Shown piece after piece: positions 31,105-40,810 of a stretch of DNA of 50,884 bases (within the stretch, counting starts at the first letter, position 1; each line of letters starts with the position of its first letter). The notes below the pieces were generated by a model, which was not told where the DNA came from, did not search any database, and saw nothing but the letters and a program-made list of their open reading frames with translations. The position numbers and the translations under genes were made by a program. This stretch comes from Luteimonas sp. ANT-B3E. Lineage in GTDB: Bacteria; Pseudomonadota; Gammaproteobacteria; Xanthomonadales; Xanthomonadaceae. The stretch lies in contig LXQJ01000051.1 of the NCBI GenBank assembly GCA_001683895.1, positions 1 to 50,884 of the forward strand, given 5' to 3'.

Positions 31105-31536
31105 TCACTCCGCAGCGGCGGCAGCCTCTGCCTTGGCCGACGCCGCGGCCGCGATCGCGCGGTGCTTGGCCTGCGCGGCGAGGTCTTCCTTGATGCGCGC
31201 CTTCTTGCCTTCCAGCGCGCGCAGGTAGTACAGCTTGCCGGCACGCACCGCGCCGCGGCGCTTGACGGTGACCGAATCGATGATCGCGCTGTGGCTCTGG
31301 AACACGCGCTCGACGCCGAAGCCGTGCGAGATCTTGCGCACCGTGAAGGCAGAATTGAGGCCCGAGTTCTTCTTGGCGATGACGACGCCCTCGTAGGCCT
31401 GCACGCGCTCGCGATTGCCCTCCTTCACCTTGACGTTGACCACCACGGTATCGCCGGGGCCGAAGTCAGGCAGCGTGCGCTGCATCTGGGCGGATTCGAA
31501 ATCCTGCAGCAGCGTGTTCAGGGAGGGCTTGTTCAT
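31105..31536 (-). CDS. rplS: 50S ribosomal protein L19
   Basis: L19 lies at the 30S-50S interface. The 143-residue protein starts [14 protein letters not shown] and has the conserved [56 protein letters not shown] and [13 protein letters not shown] blocks. The Ala/Lys-rich tail (about 115-143) is longer than in E. coli L19 (115). It is last in the rpsP-rimM-trmD-rplS operon, 95 bases after trmD, and is followed by a strong hairpin. Confidence 0.96.
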   Translation of the reverse strand: MNKPSLNTLLQDFESAQMQRTLPDFGPGDTVVVNVKVKEGNRERVQAYEGVVIAKKNSGLNSAFTVRKISHGFGVERVFQSHSAIIDSVTVKRRGAVRAGKLYYLRALEGKKARIKEDLAAQAKHRAIAAAASAKAEAAAAAE

Positions 31537-31631
31537 GGGGCGGCCTGCTTGTGTCGTGGATGCGGTAGGTGGTGCCTCGGCGCGCATGCGGCCGGGCTCT
31601 GGAGCGGCTAGCCGCGCATTATAGCGGCCTT

Positions 31632-32384
31632 TCAGGCCCCGGGGATAGGGGATGGGAAGTCTCCGGGGTCGGCGAGCGCACGATGCTCGTCGTCCGTGAG
31701 CGAAGCCGCGGCCAGCAGGTCGGGTCGGCGCACCTGCGTGCGGGCGAGCGACTGCAGGCGACGCCAGGCCGCGATGTCGCCGTGGTGTCCCGACATGAGC
31801 ACCTCCGGCACGTCCCCAAGCGCATGGCGCGGCGGCCGCGTGTAGTGCGGGCAGTCAAGGAGCCCGTCGCCAAAGCTGTCCTGCAGCGCGGATTCGCCGT
31901 CATTGAGTACGCCGGGGCGCAGGCGTGCGACGGCATCGATGACCACCGCAGCCGCCAGCTCGCCGCCAGAGAGCACGTAGTCGCCGATCGACAGCTCCTC
32001 GTCGACCTCGGCCGCGACCAGCCGCTCATCGATGCCCTCGTAGCGTCCACAGAGCAGCAGCAGGCGCTCTTCCGCCGCCAATGCCGCCGCCCTGGCCTGC
32101 GTCAGCGGCACGCCCTGCGGACTGAGGTAGATCGTGCGCACGGGCCGGGGGTCCGCCGCGCGCGCAGCGTGCAGCGCGTCGCGCAGCGGGTCGATCAGCA
32201 TCACCATGCCGGGCCCGCCGCCGAACGGGCGGTCGTCGACGCGGCGGTAGGTGCCCTCGGCGTGGTCGCGCGGGTTCCAGCCGTGGATGTCCACCAACCC
32301 CCGCTCCACCGCCCGCCCTACGACGCCGAAACCCGCCATCTGCGCCACGAATTCCGGGAACAGGCTGACGACATCGATCCGCAT
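31632..32384 (-). CDS. trmD: tRNA (guanine-37-N1)-methyltransferase TrmD
   Basis: TrmD methylates G37 next to the anticodon and prevents +1 frameshifting. The 250-residue protein is a SPOUT methyltransferase: [38 protein letters not shown] and the knot [15 protein letters not shown]. The substrate-binding aspartate region HYTRPP is present, and the C-terminal helical domain ends [14 protein letters not shown]. It overlaps the rimM stop by about one base (TGATG), so the two are translationally coupled. Confidence 0.96.
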   Translation of the reverse strand: MRIDVVSLFPEFVAQMAGFGVVGRAVERGLVDIHGWNPRDHAEGTYRRVDDRPFGGGPGMVMLIDPLRDALHAARAADPRPVRTIYLSPQGVPLTQARAAALAAEERLLLLCGRYEGIDERLVAAEVDEELSIGDYVLSGGELAAAVVIDAVARLRPGVLNDGESALQDSFGDGLLDCPHYTRPPRHALGDVPEVLMSGHHGDIAAWRRLQSLARTQVRRPDLLAAASLTDDEHRALADPGDFPSPIPGA

Positions 32385-32914
32385 CAGAAGTCCGGGTCCC
32401 AGTCGACGGTGACCACGCCTGCCGCGAGGTCGACCGAGGTCACGTAGTCGGGCAACACGAACGGGATCATCCGTTCCCGATCGCCGCCACGCGTCACCAG
32501 GACATCGTTGGCACCGGTCGAGAAAAGGTGCGACACCGTGCCCAGCGGCACGCCGTCGACAGTGACCACGCGCAGGCCCTCGAGGTCGATCCAGTAGTAC
32601 TCGCCCTCGGGCGCAGGCGGCAGCTGCGCGCGCTCGGCATAGACCTCGGCGCCCTTCAGGCCCTCGGCGGCATCGCGGTCCTCGATGCCCGGCAGCGTCG
32701 CGACTACGCCCTTCGGCGTTTCGCGGCCCTGCGCACCCGACAGCGGACGCTGCAGCCCGGAGGGCTCGCGCAGCGTCCAGGGCTGGTAGCCGAGGATCGC
32801 GGTCCGCGGGTCGGTAAACGACTCGAGCTTCACTTCCCCACGCACGCCAAAGGCGCCGTGGAGACGGCCCAGCAGGACCTTCCCCGGCAAGGGGTCTCGC
32901 GAATCGGCGCTCAT
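32384..32914 (-). CDS. rimM: Ribosome maturation factor RimM
   Basis: RimM helps assemble the 30S head, acting with S19. The 176-residue protein starts [34 protein letters not shown]; an upstream ATG (32941) would add nine residues. The N-terminal barrel is followed by the PRC-barrel ([22 protein letters not shown] and ...[22 protein letters not shown]) and ends DWDPDF. It is second in the operon, 31 bases after rpsP, and joined to trmD. Confidence 0.95.
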   Translation of the reverse strand: MSADSRDPLPGKVLLGRLHGAFGVRGEVKLESFTDPRTAILGYQPWTLREPSGLQRPLSGAQGRETPKGVVATLPGIEDRDAAEGLKGAEVYAERAQLPPAPEGEYYWIDLEGLRVVTVDGVPLGTVSHLFSTGANDVLVTRGGDRERMIPFVLPDYVTSVDLAAGVVTVDWDPDF

Positions 32915-32945
32915 CGGACCGGCCGCGACGTGCGCGGCCACGGGC

Positions 32946-33206
32946 TCAAGCGGCAGCCTGCGCCTGCTTGCCCATTTCCTTGTAGAGGTTGCGGACCTTG
33001 TCGGTCAGCTGCGCGCCCTGCCCGACCCAGTGGTCGATGCGCGCGGTGTCGAGCACCACGCGCTGCTCGCCACCGGTGGCGACGGGGTTGTAGTACCCCA
33101 CGCGCTCGATGTTGCGACCGTCGCGCGCGCTGCGCTGGTCGGTGACGACGATGTGGTAGAAGGGGCGCTTCTTCGCGCCACCACGCGCAAGGCGGATCTT
33201 GACCAT
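32946..33206 (-). CDS. rpsP: 30S ribosomal protein S16
   Basis: S16 is an early-assembly protein of the 30S subunit. The 86-residue protein begins [21 protein letters not shown] and has the conserved [14 protein letters not shown] and [19 protein letters not shown] segments. The open frame continues another 105 codons upstream, but that part is unconserved and MVKIRL is the family start. It is the first gene of the rpsP-rimM-trmD-rplS operon, so the operon promoter should lie between 33207 and the pabC-like gene. Confidence 0.97.
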   Translation of the reverse strand: MVKIRLARGGAKKRPFYHIVVTDQRSARDGRNIERVGYYNPVATGGEQRVVLDTARIDHWVGQGAQLTDKVRNLYKEMGKQAQAAA

Positions 33207-33396
33207 CTGGAATGCTTCCTGTGTTGCCCAATCGCCAGGATCGGCGAGGTAAGCGCGGGAGTGTAATCCATCCGCGCCGCGGGGGAAACGCCCTGCAACG
33301 GACCGCCGGTTCCTCTGCCCGGCATTCCGGGCCTCCCGGACCATGTCCCAGCTGCCCACGCACATCATGCGTACCGCCGCGCATCCCTGGCCACGC

Positions 33397-34245
33397 TCAT
33401 CCGACGGCGGCCTGGTTCTCACAGCGGGAGGGCTTCGCAAGCGTTGACGCGGCGTCCGCCAGCCGGCACCACGGCTGCGCCGCCAGCAGCTGCCGCATCC
33501 GCGACAGGGCATGGTCGTCAAGGCGGAAGCGCCGGTCGTCGATGCTCGCGACGGCCCACACGCCGCGCGCGTTCATGGCAAACACGGCGTCGGCCGCGGA
33601 CAGCGCCTGGGCCGGCAGCGGCAGGCTACGCTGGGCGATGCCGGCCTCCAACAACGCCCGCTGCAGCAACTGCTGGGCAACGCCATGCAGCGACGGCCCC
33701 TCGGGCCACAGCAGTTGCCCTTGGCGGCACGCCACTAGGTTCCAGAACGTGCCTTCCAGCACCTGACCAGCGTCGTCGAGCATCAAAACGTCATCGAAGC
33801 CTGCGCAGCGCGCCTGTGCCTGCAGCTGCTGCTGCGCGCCGATGTCGTCGTGCTTGCGCAGCGGATGCGAGCGGCGGTGCACAACGGCCGTCAACCGCAC
33901 CGGCGCCGCAGGGACCGGGCGTGGCGGCAGCAGCGACACGTGGATCCGAGGCGTCATTCCAGCCGCGGTGGGCGCGATCGCGATGCGCAGCGTGGCGTCG
34001 ACCGCCGCCGGGTCGTCCGTCACCGGCATCAGCGCGGCGGCGAGCAGCGCGTCGGACAGCGGCGTGGCAAAGATCGCGAGGTGGTCGCGGCGCAGCCGCG
34101 CCAGGTGCAGGTCGAAGCCCTGCATCGCGCCTCCGCGAAGCTGCAGAGACGTGAAATGCCCCGTACCCGGGGCTGTCGTGGACGCTTCGACCACGCGCCG
34201 GCCGTCGATCCAGCAGCGCGACTGCGCGGTGTCGGGGTCCTTCAC
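33397..34245 (-). CDS. pabC: Class IV aminotransferase, probably aminodeoxychorismate lyase (PabC)
   Basis: PabC releases 4-aminobenzoate from aminodeoxychorismate for folate synthesis. The 282-residue protein has the fold-type IV PLP pattern: an N-terminal [26 protein letters not shown], then [15 protein letters not shown] with a basic residue at the expected Schiff-base position, [10 protein letters not shown] and [15 protein letters not shown]-amino-acid transaminase cannot be excluded. The residue assignments are by eye. It follows ffh by about ten bases and may be cotranscribed with it. Confidence 0.8.
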   Translation of the reverse strand: MKDPDTAQSRCWIDGRRVVEASTTAPGTGHFTSLQLRGGAMQGFDLHLARLRRDHLAIFATPLSDALLAAALMPVTDDPAAVDATLRIAIAPTAAGMTPRIHVSLLPPRPVPAAPVRLTAVVHRRSHPLRKHDDIGAQQQLQAQARCAGFDDVLMLDDAGQVLEGTFWNLVACRQGQLLWPEGPSLHGVAQQLLQRALLEAGIAQRSLPLPAQALSAADAVFAMNARGVWAVASIDDRRFRLDDHALSRMRQLLAAQPWCRLADAASTLAKPSRCENQAAVG

Positions 34246-34255
34246 CGCGGTGGCC

Positions 34256-35623
34256 TCAGCGCTGGAACGGCTGGCCGCGCCCGCCCATCATCCCCGACAG
34301 CCCCCGCATCATCCCCTTCATGCCACCGCGGCCCAGCTTGCCCATCATCTTTTCCATCTGCATGTACTGCTTCATCAGCTTGTTGACGTCGGAGGGCTGC
34401 ACGCCGGACCCCTTGGCGATGCGCGACCGGCGCGAGCCGTTGAGCAGCCCCGGATTACGCCGCTCTTTCTTCGTCATCGAACCGATGATCGCGATCATCC
34501 GCGGCACTTCCCTGCCGGTGACCTGGTTCTTCACCGCGTCGGGGATCTGGCCCATGCCCGGCAGCTTGTCCATCAGCCCGTGGATGCCGCCCATGCCCTG
34601 CATCTGCTCCAGCTGGTCGCGCATGTCGTTGAGGTCGAACTTCTTGCCCTTGGCGACCTTCTCGGCAAGCTTCTGCGCCTTGTCCTTGTCGACCTGCTGC
34701 TCGACCTGCTCGACCAGCGACAGCACGTCGCCCATGTCGAGGATGCGGCTGGCGACGCGGTCGGGATGGAACACGTCGAGGCCGTCGGTCTTCTCGCCGG
34801 TACCGATGAACTTGATCGGCTTGCCGGTGATGTAGCGCACGCTGAGCGCCGCGCCGCCGCGCGCGTCGCCGTCGGTCTTGGTCAGCACCACGCCGGTCAG
34901 CGGCAGCGCCTCGGAGAACGCCTTGGCGGTGTTCGCGGCGTCCTGGCCGGTCATCGCGTCGACGACGAACAGCGTCTCCACCGGGTTGACGGCCGCGTGC
35001 AGCGCCTGGATCTCGGCCATCATCGCCGCGTCGATCGCAAGGCGACCGGCGGTATCGACGATCAGCACGTCGACGAACGACTTCCTGGCATCGGCGATCG
35101 CCGCGCGCACGATGTCGACCGGCTGCTGCGACGCGTCGGACGGGAAGAACTGCGCGTCGACCTGCCCCGCCAGCGTCTTCAGCTGCTCGATCGCGGCCGG
35201 ACGGTAGACGTCGGCGCTGACCACCATCACCTTCTTCTTGCGCTTCTCGCGCAGGTGCTTGGCCAGCTTGCCCACCGTCGTGGTCTTGCCCGCGCCCTGC
35301 AGCCCCGCCATCAGGATCACCGCCGGCGCCGGCACGTTGAGATTGAGCTCGCTCGCCTGCGCGCCCATCACCGTGGTGAGCTCGTCGCGGACGACCTTGA
35401 TCAACGCCTGGCCGGGGGTCAGCGACTTCAGCACTTCCTGGCCAACCGCACGCACCTTGATGCGCTCGATCAGCGCCTGCACCACCGGCAGCGCGACGTC
35501 GGCCTCGAGCAGGGCGATGCGGACCTCGCGCGTGGCCTCGCGGATGTTCTCCTCGGTCAGACGACCGCGGCCTCGCAGCCGCTCCATCGTGCCGGAGAGT
35601 CGCTGGGTCAGGGATTCGAACAT
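34256..35623 (-). CDS. ffh: Signal recognition particle protein Ffh
   Basis: Ffh binds 4.5S RNA and signal sequences of inner-membrane proteins. The 455-residue protein has the N domain (MFESLTQRLSGTMERL), the G domain with GLQGAGKT (107-114), DVYRPAAIEQL, DTAGR and TKTDGDARGG, and the Met-rich M domain (MQGMGGIHGLMDKLPGMG, then SRRSRIAKGSG binding RNA). The end has QPFQR. The length matches the family. ypjD starts on the opposite strand about 120 bases away, a common neighbour pairing. Confidence 0.96.
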   Translation of the reverse strand: MFESLTQRLSGTMERLRGRGRLTEENIREATREVRIALLEADVALPVVQALIERIKVRAVGQEVLKSLTPGQALIKVVRDELTTVMGAQASELNLNVPAPAVILMAGLQGAGKTTTVGKLAKHLREKRKKKVMVVSADVYRPAAIEQLKTLAGQVDAQFFPSDASQQPVDIVRAAIADARKSFVDVLIVDTAGRLAIDAAMMAEIQALHAAVNPVETLFVVDAMTGQDAANTAKAFSEALPLTGVVLTKTDGDARGGAALSVRYITGKPIKFIGTGEKTDGLDVFHPDRVASRILDMGDVLSLVEQVEQQVDKDKAQKLAEKVAKGKKFDLNDMRDQLEQMQGMGGIHGLMDKLPGMGQIPDAVKNQVTGREVPRMIAIIGSMTKKERRNPGLLNGSRRSRIAKGSGVQPSDVNKLMKQYMQMEKMMGKLGRGGMKGMMRGLSGMMGGRGQPFQR

Positions 35624-35745
35624 GCGGACGCCGAAGTCAAGACGGGCCGGCGATTATAGCGGCGCGCGATTCCGCGGCCGGCGCGGGCACGGTCCTCACC
35701 TGGACCGATGGCCGCGCGGCCTTGCCGCCATGCGACACTGCGTGA

Positions 35746-36537
35746 ATGACAATGGTTCTCATCGCATCCGTGCTGTACCTGCTGGCCTCGGCACTGCTGG
35801 TGCGCAACGTGACCCGCGACGGCAGCGCCCCCGCGCGCACCTGGCTGCTGCCCGCGGTCGCGGCGGCCGCCTGCCACCTCGGCGCGCACATGGCGGCATG
35901 GCGGGCACAGGGCGGCGTGGACCTGCACTTCTTCGCCGCGCTGTCACTGGTGGGCGTGGGCATGGCCGCGCTGACGCTTCTGGTTGCCGCGCGCGGCAGG
36001 ATGGCCGCGCTCGGCGTCGTGGTGCTGCCGATCGCGGCGGCAAGCGCACTGGGCTACGGCCTTTACGGCCGGCATGTACCGGACGGGCTCGACTGGCGGC
36101 TGCAGCTGCACGCGTGGTGCGCACTGCTCGCCTACGCCACCCTGGCGGTGGCCGCGGTGCTGGCGGTGATGCTGGCACTGCAGGAGCGCGCACTGCGCCG
36201 GCGCGACTTCTACGGCTGGCTCCGCGCCTTGCCGCCGCTGACCGAGCTGGAAACGCTGTTGTTCCGCACCATCGCCGTCGGCTTCGTGCTGTTGACCACG
36301 ACGCTGCTGACGGGCGTGGTGTTCGTCAGCGACTTCTTCTCGCAGCAGCTGATGCACAAGACGGTGCTGAGCGTTCTGTCGTGGCTCATCTTCGGCGGAC
36401 TGCTGTTCGGACGCTGGCGCCACGGCTGGCGCGGGACGCGCGCGGTTGGCTGGACGCTGGCGGCGATGGCGCTGCTGGTGCTGGCGTTCTTCGGCAGCAA
36501 GTTCGTGCTGGAGCTGGTGCTGGGGAGAGCCGGCTGA
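35746..36537 (+). CDS. ypjD: Inner-membrane CcsA/YpjD-family protein
   Basis: This 263-residue protein has eight or so hydrophobic segments (for example MVLIASVLYLLASALLV, LLPAVAAAACHLGAH, ALTLLVAARGRMAALGVVVLP, AWCALLAYATLAVAAVLAVMLA). It belongs to the CcsA/CcmC-like cytochrome-assembly superfamily; the histidines in LQLHAWC and LMHKTVLSVLSW fit haem-handling positions. The gene sits opposite ffh, as ypjD (corE) does in other gammaproteobacteria. Its substrate is not clear, so the name follows context. Confidence 0.8.
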   Translation: MTMVLIASVLYLLASALLVRNVTRDGSAPARTWLLPAVAAAACHLGAHMAAWRAQGGVDLHFFAALSLVGVGMAALTLLVAARGRMAALGVVVLPIAAASALGYGLYGRHVPDGLDWRLQLHAWCALLAYATLAVAAVLAVMLALQERALRRRDFYGWLRALPPLTELETLLFRTIAVGFVLLTTTLLTGVVFVSDFFSQQLMHKTVLSVLSWLIFGGLLFGRWRHGWRGTRAVGWTLAAMALLVLAFFGSKFVLELVLGRAG

Positions 36538-36556
36538 CGCAGGGACGGTCAGCCGG
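36530..36556. terminator. Inverted repeat spanning two convergent stop codons
   Basis: CCGGCTGAC (36530-36538) and GTCAGCCGG (36548-36556) form a perfect 9-bp stem. The stop codon of ypjD and that of the PAP2-like gene each lie inside one arm. It may be a two-way terminator without a T tract, or an accident of both genes ending in the same bases. Confidence 0.45.
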
Positions 36557-37130
36557 ACCACCGCATCAGCCCGGCGGTCATGGCCCCAAGCAGTGCGCCA
36601 CCCACCACCTCGATCGGCGTATGCCGCGCCATGCGCAGTCGTGCCCATCCGAGCGGCGGGACCACCAGCAGCGCCACGGCCCCGGCCGGCAGCAACAGCT
36701 CCAGCAGTGCGACGCCTGCGAAAGCGAGGCTCGCCATGTGCAGCGACAGCTTGATCCAGCGGTTCACGACGCCTGCCACGCACAGCATCACCACTGCAGC
36801 CAGCACGCCGCCCGAGGCTGGCGATGCGCGCCCGCCCATCCACAGCCAGTAGCTGCCTGCGACCAGCAGCGCCAGCGCGTAAAGCAGCGGCCGCTCCTGC
36901 CGCCGCGACGCGTCGACCGTCTGCCAATGCCCTCCGCGCCGGCGCTGCCATATGAACCCCGACACGATCGCCACCGCCGCGCCGATGCCGAGCGCGGTCC
37001 GCGGCAGCGTCGCCGGATCCAGCCGCCACGCCGCGACCAGCGCCAACGCGGCGAACACCGCGAACGGATGCAGCGCGACCGACAGTGCGCGAGCGACCTG
37101 CAGGCCCGCTCCGGTGGCGCCTGCGCTCAC
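36549..37130 (-). CDS. PAP2-like phosphatase, integral membrane
   Basis: The 193-residue protein has about five hydrophobic segments. The PAP2 signature is present in a weakened form: RQERPLLY (KX6RP equivalent), KLSLHMASLAF (PSGH equivalent with histidine), and RLRMARHTPIEVVGG (SRX5HX3D equivalent with Glu for Asp). It may dephosphorylate a lipid or undecaprenyl pyrophosphate. GTG 37130 is chosen because upstream options run into radA; the ATG at 37181 would overlap radA by 41 bases. Confidence 0.75.
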   Translation of the reverse strand: MSAGATGAGLQVARALSVALHPFAVFAALALVAAWRLDPATLPRTALGIGAAVAIVSGFIWQRRRGGHWQTVDASRRQERPLLYALALLVAGSYWLWMGGRASPASGGVLAAVVMLCVAGVVNRWIKLSLHMASLAFAGVALLELLLPAGAVALLVVPPLGWARLRMARHTPIEVVGGALLGAMTAGLMRWSG

Positions 37131-37140
37131 GCCACGCTGC

Positions 37141-38529
37141 TCACGCGTGTTCCAGCGCCTCGGACAGGCGATCGACGCCAATCACCTCCATGCCCTTGTA
37201 GCTGCCGGCCTTGGGCGCATTGGCGCGGGCGACGATCGCGCGCCTGAAACCGTGCGTCGCCGCTTCGCGCAGGCGCTCCTCGCCGTTGGGCACCGGGCGG
37301 ATCTCGCCGCTGAGCCCGACTTCGCCAAAGGCGATGGTCTTGTCGGGCAACGGCACATCGCGCAGCGACGACAGGATCGACAGCAGCACCGGCAGGTCGG
37401 CAGCGGTCTCCTGCACGCGGATGCCGCCGACGACGTTGACGAAGACGTCCTGGTCGCCGGTGACGACGCCACCATGGCGATGCAGCACCGCCAGCAGCAT
37501 CGCCAGCCGGTTGCCCTCCATGCCGACCGCGACGCGACGGGGGTTGGACAGCGGCGACGCATCGACAAGCGCCTGCACCTCGACCAGCAGCGGCCGCGTG
37601 CCCTCGCGGGTGACCATGACGCAGCTGCCGGGCTGCGGCGTGCTGCTCCCTGACAGGAAGATCGCCGACGGGTTCGGCACCTCCTTGAGGCCCTTGTCGC
37701 CCATCGCGAACACGCCAAGCTCGTTGACCGCGCCAAACCTGTTCTTGAACGCGCGCAGCACCCGGAACCGGCTGCCGGCATCGCCCTCGAAGTACAGCAC
37801 CGCGTCGACCATGTGCTCGAGTACGCGCGGGCCGGCGATCCCGCCTTCCTTGGTGACATGGCCGACGAGGAACACCGCGGTCCCGGTCTCCTTGGCGTAG
37901 CGCACGAGCCGTGCGGCCGATTCGCGCACCTGGCTCACCGAGCCGGGCGCCGCGGCCAGCGACTCGGTCCATAGCGTCTGCACGGAGTCGGCGATGATCA
38001 GTTTCGGGCGCAGCGTCGCCGCGTGCTCGAGGATGCGCTCGACGCCGGTCTCCGCCAGCGCATCGAGTCCTTCCAGCGGCAGGCCCAGTCGCGCCGCGCG
38101 GCCGGCGACCTGCGCCAGCGACTCCTCTCCGGTGACGTACAGGCCCGGCAGGCTGGTGGCCATGTGCGCGAACGCCTGCAGCAGCAGCGTCGACTTGCCG
38201 ATGCCCGGGTCGCCGCCGACCAGCACCACCGCACCCTCGACAAGGCCGCCGCCGAGCACGCGGTCGAACTCGCCGATGCCGGTGGTGACCCGCGCGTCCT
38301 CGTGGTGGGCGACGTCCTTCAGCGCAGTGACCCGTGGCGCCTCGACCTTGCCGGCCCAGCCGCTGCGCCGCGCCGCGGGCGATGCCGCGGTGGCGGCGGA
38401 CTCGAGCACGATCGACGACAGCGTGTCCCACGCACCGCACGCCGCGCACTGGCCCTGCCACTTGCCGTAGTCCGCGCCGCACTCGCTGCAGACATAGGCG
38501 GTACGCGTCTTGGCGGCGGACTTGGACAT
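37141..38529 (-). CDS. radA: DNA repair protein RadA
   Basis: RadA is a hexameric RecA-like helicase that processes branched recombination intermediates. The 462-residue protein has an N-terminal zinc finger (CSECG...CAACG; Cys 14, 17, 28, 31), Walker A GGDPGIGKS (105-113), the KNRFG motif (about 258) and a C-terminal Lon-protease-like domain (GLSGEIRPVPNGEERLREA). The start MSKSAAKTRTAYVCSECG is at 38529; the open frame further upstream is not conserved. It precedes the PAP2-like gene in the same direction. Confidence 0.96.
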   Translation of the reverse strand: MSKSAAKTRTAYVCSECGADYGKWQGQCAACGAWDTLSSIVLESAATAASPAARRSGWAGKVEAPRVTALKDVAHHEDARVTTGIGEFDRVLGGGLVEGAVVLVGGDPGIGKSTLLLQAFAHMATSLPGLYVTGEESLAQVAGRAARLGLPLEGLDALAETGVERILEHAATLRPKLIIADSVQTLWTESLAAAPGSVSQVRESAARLVRYAKETGTAVFLVGHVTKEGGIAGPRVLEHMVDAVLYFEGDAGSRFRVLRAFKNRFGAVNELGVFAMGDKGLKEVPNPSAIFLSGSSTPQPGSCVMVTREGTRPLLVEVQALVDASPLSNPRRVAVGMEGNRLAMLLAVLHRHGGVVTGDQDVFVNVVGGIRVQETAADLPVLLSILSSLRDVPLPDKTIAFGEVGLSGEIRPVPNGEERLREAATHGFRRAIVARANAPKAGSYKGMEVIGVDRLSEALEHA

Positions 38530-38673
38530 CGGGTTTCCGGGCGAGGCGGGGCGCCCTACTCTAGCGGCCGTGCATCGCGCCGGCTGAGACCGGCGGCGGC
38601 CATACGGAAGTCGCCTGCGACGCGCACCCGTGCAACGGGGCGTGCAGCGCAATGCCCACCCCTCCGCGCGCGA

Positions 38674-38946
38674 TCAGGTCCCGGTCGTCCCCGATGGCAC
38701 CGCGTCACCGCGGCGCTCCTGCAGCAGCCTCGCCGCCTGCGCATCCGCCGCGACGCGATGCTGCAGCGACTTGCAGAGCTCGATCCCGGCACGCGTCAGG
38801 GCAATCGTGCCGCCGACTTCGGTCGCGAGTGCGCCATCAAGGAGGCGAGTGCGGATGGCGTCATCGCCGTCGACGAGTTCAGCGCCGGAATCGATCCGCC
38901 GCAGCACTTCCAGCAGCGCCAGCTCTTCAAGCGGAATGGGTTCCAT
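38674..38946 (-). CDS. Small hypothetical protein
   Basis: The 90-residue protein begins MEPIPLEELALLEVLRRIDSG and continues with LDGALATEVGGTIALTRAGIELCKSLQHRVA. The helical pattern and balanced composition look genuine, unlike shadow frames nearby. It may be a small winged-helix-like protein (IALTRAGIELC resembles a wing-helix turn), but I cannot name a family. It lies between radA and tRNA-Thr. Confidence 0.6.
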   Translation of the reverse strand: MEPIPLEELALLEVLRRIDSGAELVDGDDAIRTRLLDGALATEVGGTIALTRAGIELCKSLQHRVAADAQAARLLQERRGDAVPSGTTGT

Positions 38947-39064
38947 CGCGACACCGTGACTGTTGGACGAGGCGCATCATGGCAGATCTTCACGTGTCCT
39001 ACACGGCCCGCGCCTGCAATGACTGGCGGACAGCGGACGGCAGGCAACGACGGGCGATGCGGGA

Positions 39065-39140
39065 TGGTGCCGGAAATAGGAATCGAACCTACGACCTCAT
39101 CATTACGAGTGATGCGCTCTACCAACTGAGCTATTCCGGC
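39065..39140 (-). tRNA. tRNA-Thr (anticodon CGT)
   Basis: On the minus strand the molecule starts GCCGGAATAGCTCAGTTGG and ends TTCCGGC-A-CCA; acceptor, D, anticodon and T arms all pair. The anticodon stem CATCA/TGATG encloses CTCGTAA, giving CGT, which reads ACG threonine codons. CCA is encoded. Length is 76 bases. Confidence 0.95.
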
Positions 39141-39275
39141 GGAACCTTGTGATGCCTTTAGGGAACCTGCGCCAACCGGGGGCATCCCCGGGTGGGCACC
39201 GCCGACATTGCGCCCGGCGGGCCGTGGATTCTAGGATTCCGCCGCCCCGGGGTCAATCGAACGCCGCGCGGCTGC

Positions 39276-40226
39276 TCAGTCGACCAGCTTCAGCCGCAGC
39301 TCACGCGGCAGCGCGAAGACCATGTTCTCCGGCTCGCCGTCGAGCTCGCGCACGCCGGCCGCGCCGAGCGCCTGCAGCCGCGCCAGCACGCCCTGCACCA
39401 GGATGTCAGGCGCCGACGCGCCGGCGGTGACGCCGATGCTGCGGCGGCCGGCGACCCACGCCGGGTCGATCTCGTCGGCGCCGTCGATGAGGTACGCCTC
39501 GACTCCCTCGCGCTCTGCCAGCTCGCGCAGGCGGTTGGAGTTGGAGCTGTTGGGCGAACCGACGACCAGGATCAGGTCGCAGCCGGCCGACAGCTTGCGC
39601 ACGGCGTCCTGCCGGTTCTGGGTGGCGTAGCAGATGTCGTCGTTGCGCGGTCCTTCAATGCCTGGGAACCGGGCCTGCAGCGCCATGATGATCCCGCGGG
39701 TGTCATCGACAGACAGCGTCGTCTGCGTGGTGTAGGCCAGGTTGCCCGGCTGGCCGACGACGAGGGTGGCCACGTCGGCGAGGTCCTCGACAAGGTAGAT
39801 GCGGCCGGTGCCGCCCTGGCGGTCCCACTGCCCCATCGTGCCCTCGACCTCGGGATGCCCGGCGTGGCCGATCAGCACCACGTCGCGGCCGCCGCGGCAG
39901 TGGCGCGCGACCTCCAGGTGCACCTTGGTCACCAGCGGGCAGGTGGCGTCGAACACCTTCAGCCCGCGCGCCTGCGCCTCGGCGCGCACCGCCTGCGACA
40001 CGCCGTGCGCGGAGAAGATGACGGTGGCATCGTCGGGCACCTCGTGCAGCTCGTCGACGAATACCGCGCCGCGGGCCTTGAGGTCGTCGACGACGAAGCG
40101 GTTGTGGACGACCTCGTGGCGCACATAGATCGGCGCGCCGAGGGTCTCGATGGCGCGCTTGACGATCTCGATCGCGCGGTCGACACCGGCGCAGAAGCCG
40201 CGGGGATTGGCTAGCACGATATCCAT
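39276..40226 (-). CDS. ispH: 4-hydroxy-3-methylbut-2-enyl diphosphate reductase
   Basis: IspH makes IPP and DMAPP in the last step of the MEP pathway. The 316-residue protein carries the iron-sulfur cysteines C12 (RGFCAGV), the C in DATCPLV and that in DICYAT region, plus the family HGV, GHPEVEG and [10 protein letters not shown] motifs. The start is [21 protein letters not shown]. It is the last gene of the murJ-ribF-ileS-lspA-ispH block, ten bases after lspA. Confidence 0.96.
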   Translation of the reverse strand: MDIVLANPRGFCAGVDRAIEIVKRAIETLGAPIYVRHEVVHNRFVVDDLKARGAVFVDELHEVPDDATVIFSAHGVSQAVRAEAQARGLKVFDATCPLVTKVHLEVARHCRGGRDVVLIGHAGHPEVEGTMGQWDRQGGTGRIYLVEDLADVATLVVGQPGNLAYTTQTTLSVDDTRGIIMALQARFPGIEGPRNDDICYATQNRQDAVRKLSAGCDLILVVGSPNSSNSNRLRELAEREGVEAYLIDGADEIDPAWVAGRRSIGVTAGASAPDILVQGVLARLQALGAAGVRELDGEPENMVFALPRELRLKLVD

Positions 40227-40236
40227 GGCACGCAGT

Positions 40237-40773
40237 CTACGCCGCGTCGCCTGGGCGGCCCTTGGCCGGCTGAGGATCGCCGCCCGCGCCCAGCAGGCCG
40301 AACACCGCGATCCCGATCGCGCCACCGACAATCGCGGCGTCAGCGATGTTGAATGCCGGCCAGTAATAGTCGCCGACGTACCACTGCACGAAGTCGACCA
40401 CGTGACCGTGCACCAGCCGGTCGATGACATTGCCGATCGCGCCGCCGATCACCAGCGCGAACGGCAGCGCCGTGCGCCAGTCGCGGCGCGGCGTGCGCGA
40501 CAGCCAGACCGTCAGCAGGGCGCAGATCGCGAACGCCAGCCCGGTGAAGAACCACTTCTGCCAGCCACCCGCATCGGCGAGGAAACTGAAGGCCGCCCCC
40601 GTGTTGTAGGTCCGGTACCAGTTCCAGAAGCCGTCGATGACGACCACGGGCTGGTACTCCGGGAGCCTCGCCAGCACCCACCATTTGCTCAGCTGGTCGA
40701 GCGCGATCACGACCGCGGACAGCAGCAGCCAGATCAGCGCATCGGGGCGCGGGCGGACGGATGGACGGGTCAT
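40237..40773 (-). CDS. lspA: Lipoprotein signal peptidase
   Basis: LspA cleaves signal peptides of lipoproteins. The 178-residue integral membrane protein has the aspartic-protease pair in NVIDRLVHG and AFNIADAAI, plus NTGAAFSF. The transmembrane segments are visible ([38 protein letters not shown], ...[15 protein letters not shown]). Start [14 protein letters not shown] at 40773; the upstream open frame is antisense-like. It lies between ileS (37 bases) and ispH. Confidence 0.95.
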   Translation of the reverse strand: MTRPSVRPRPDALIWLLLSAVVIALDQLSKWWVLARLPEYQPVVVIDGFWNWYRTYNTGAAFSFLADAGGWQKWFFTGLAFAICALLTVWLSRTPRRDWRTALPFALVIGGAIGNVIDRLVHGHVVDFVQWYVGDYYWPAFNIADAAIVGGAIGIAVFGLLGAGGDPQPAKGRPGDAA

Positions 40774-40810
40774 CGGGGTACTCCGTTGGGGGTCGGCGCG
40801 ACGCGGGCGG

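Noticed and set aside
35238-37247. Long plus-strand frame across ffh, ypjD and radA
   Set aside because: Composition is Arg/Ala-rich shadow; the known genes on other frames explain the DNA.
37127-38482. 451-codon minus-strand frame alternative to radA
   Set aside because: The neighbouring frame holds the RadA zinc finger, Walker A and KNRFG motif, so this one is a shadow.
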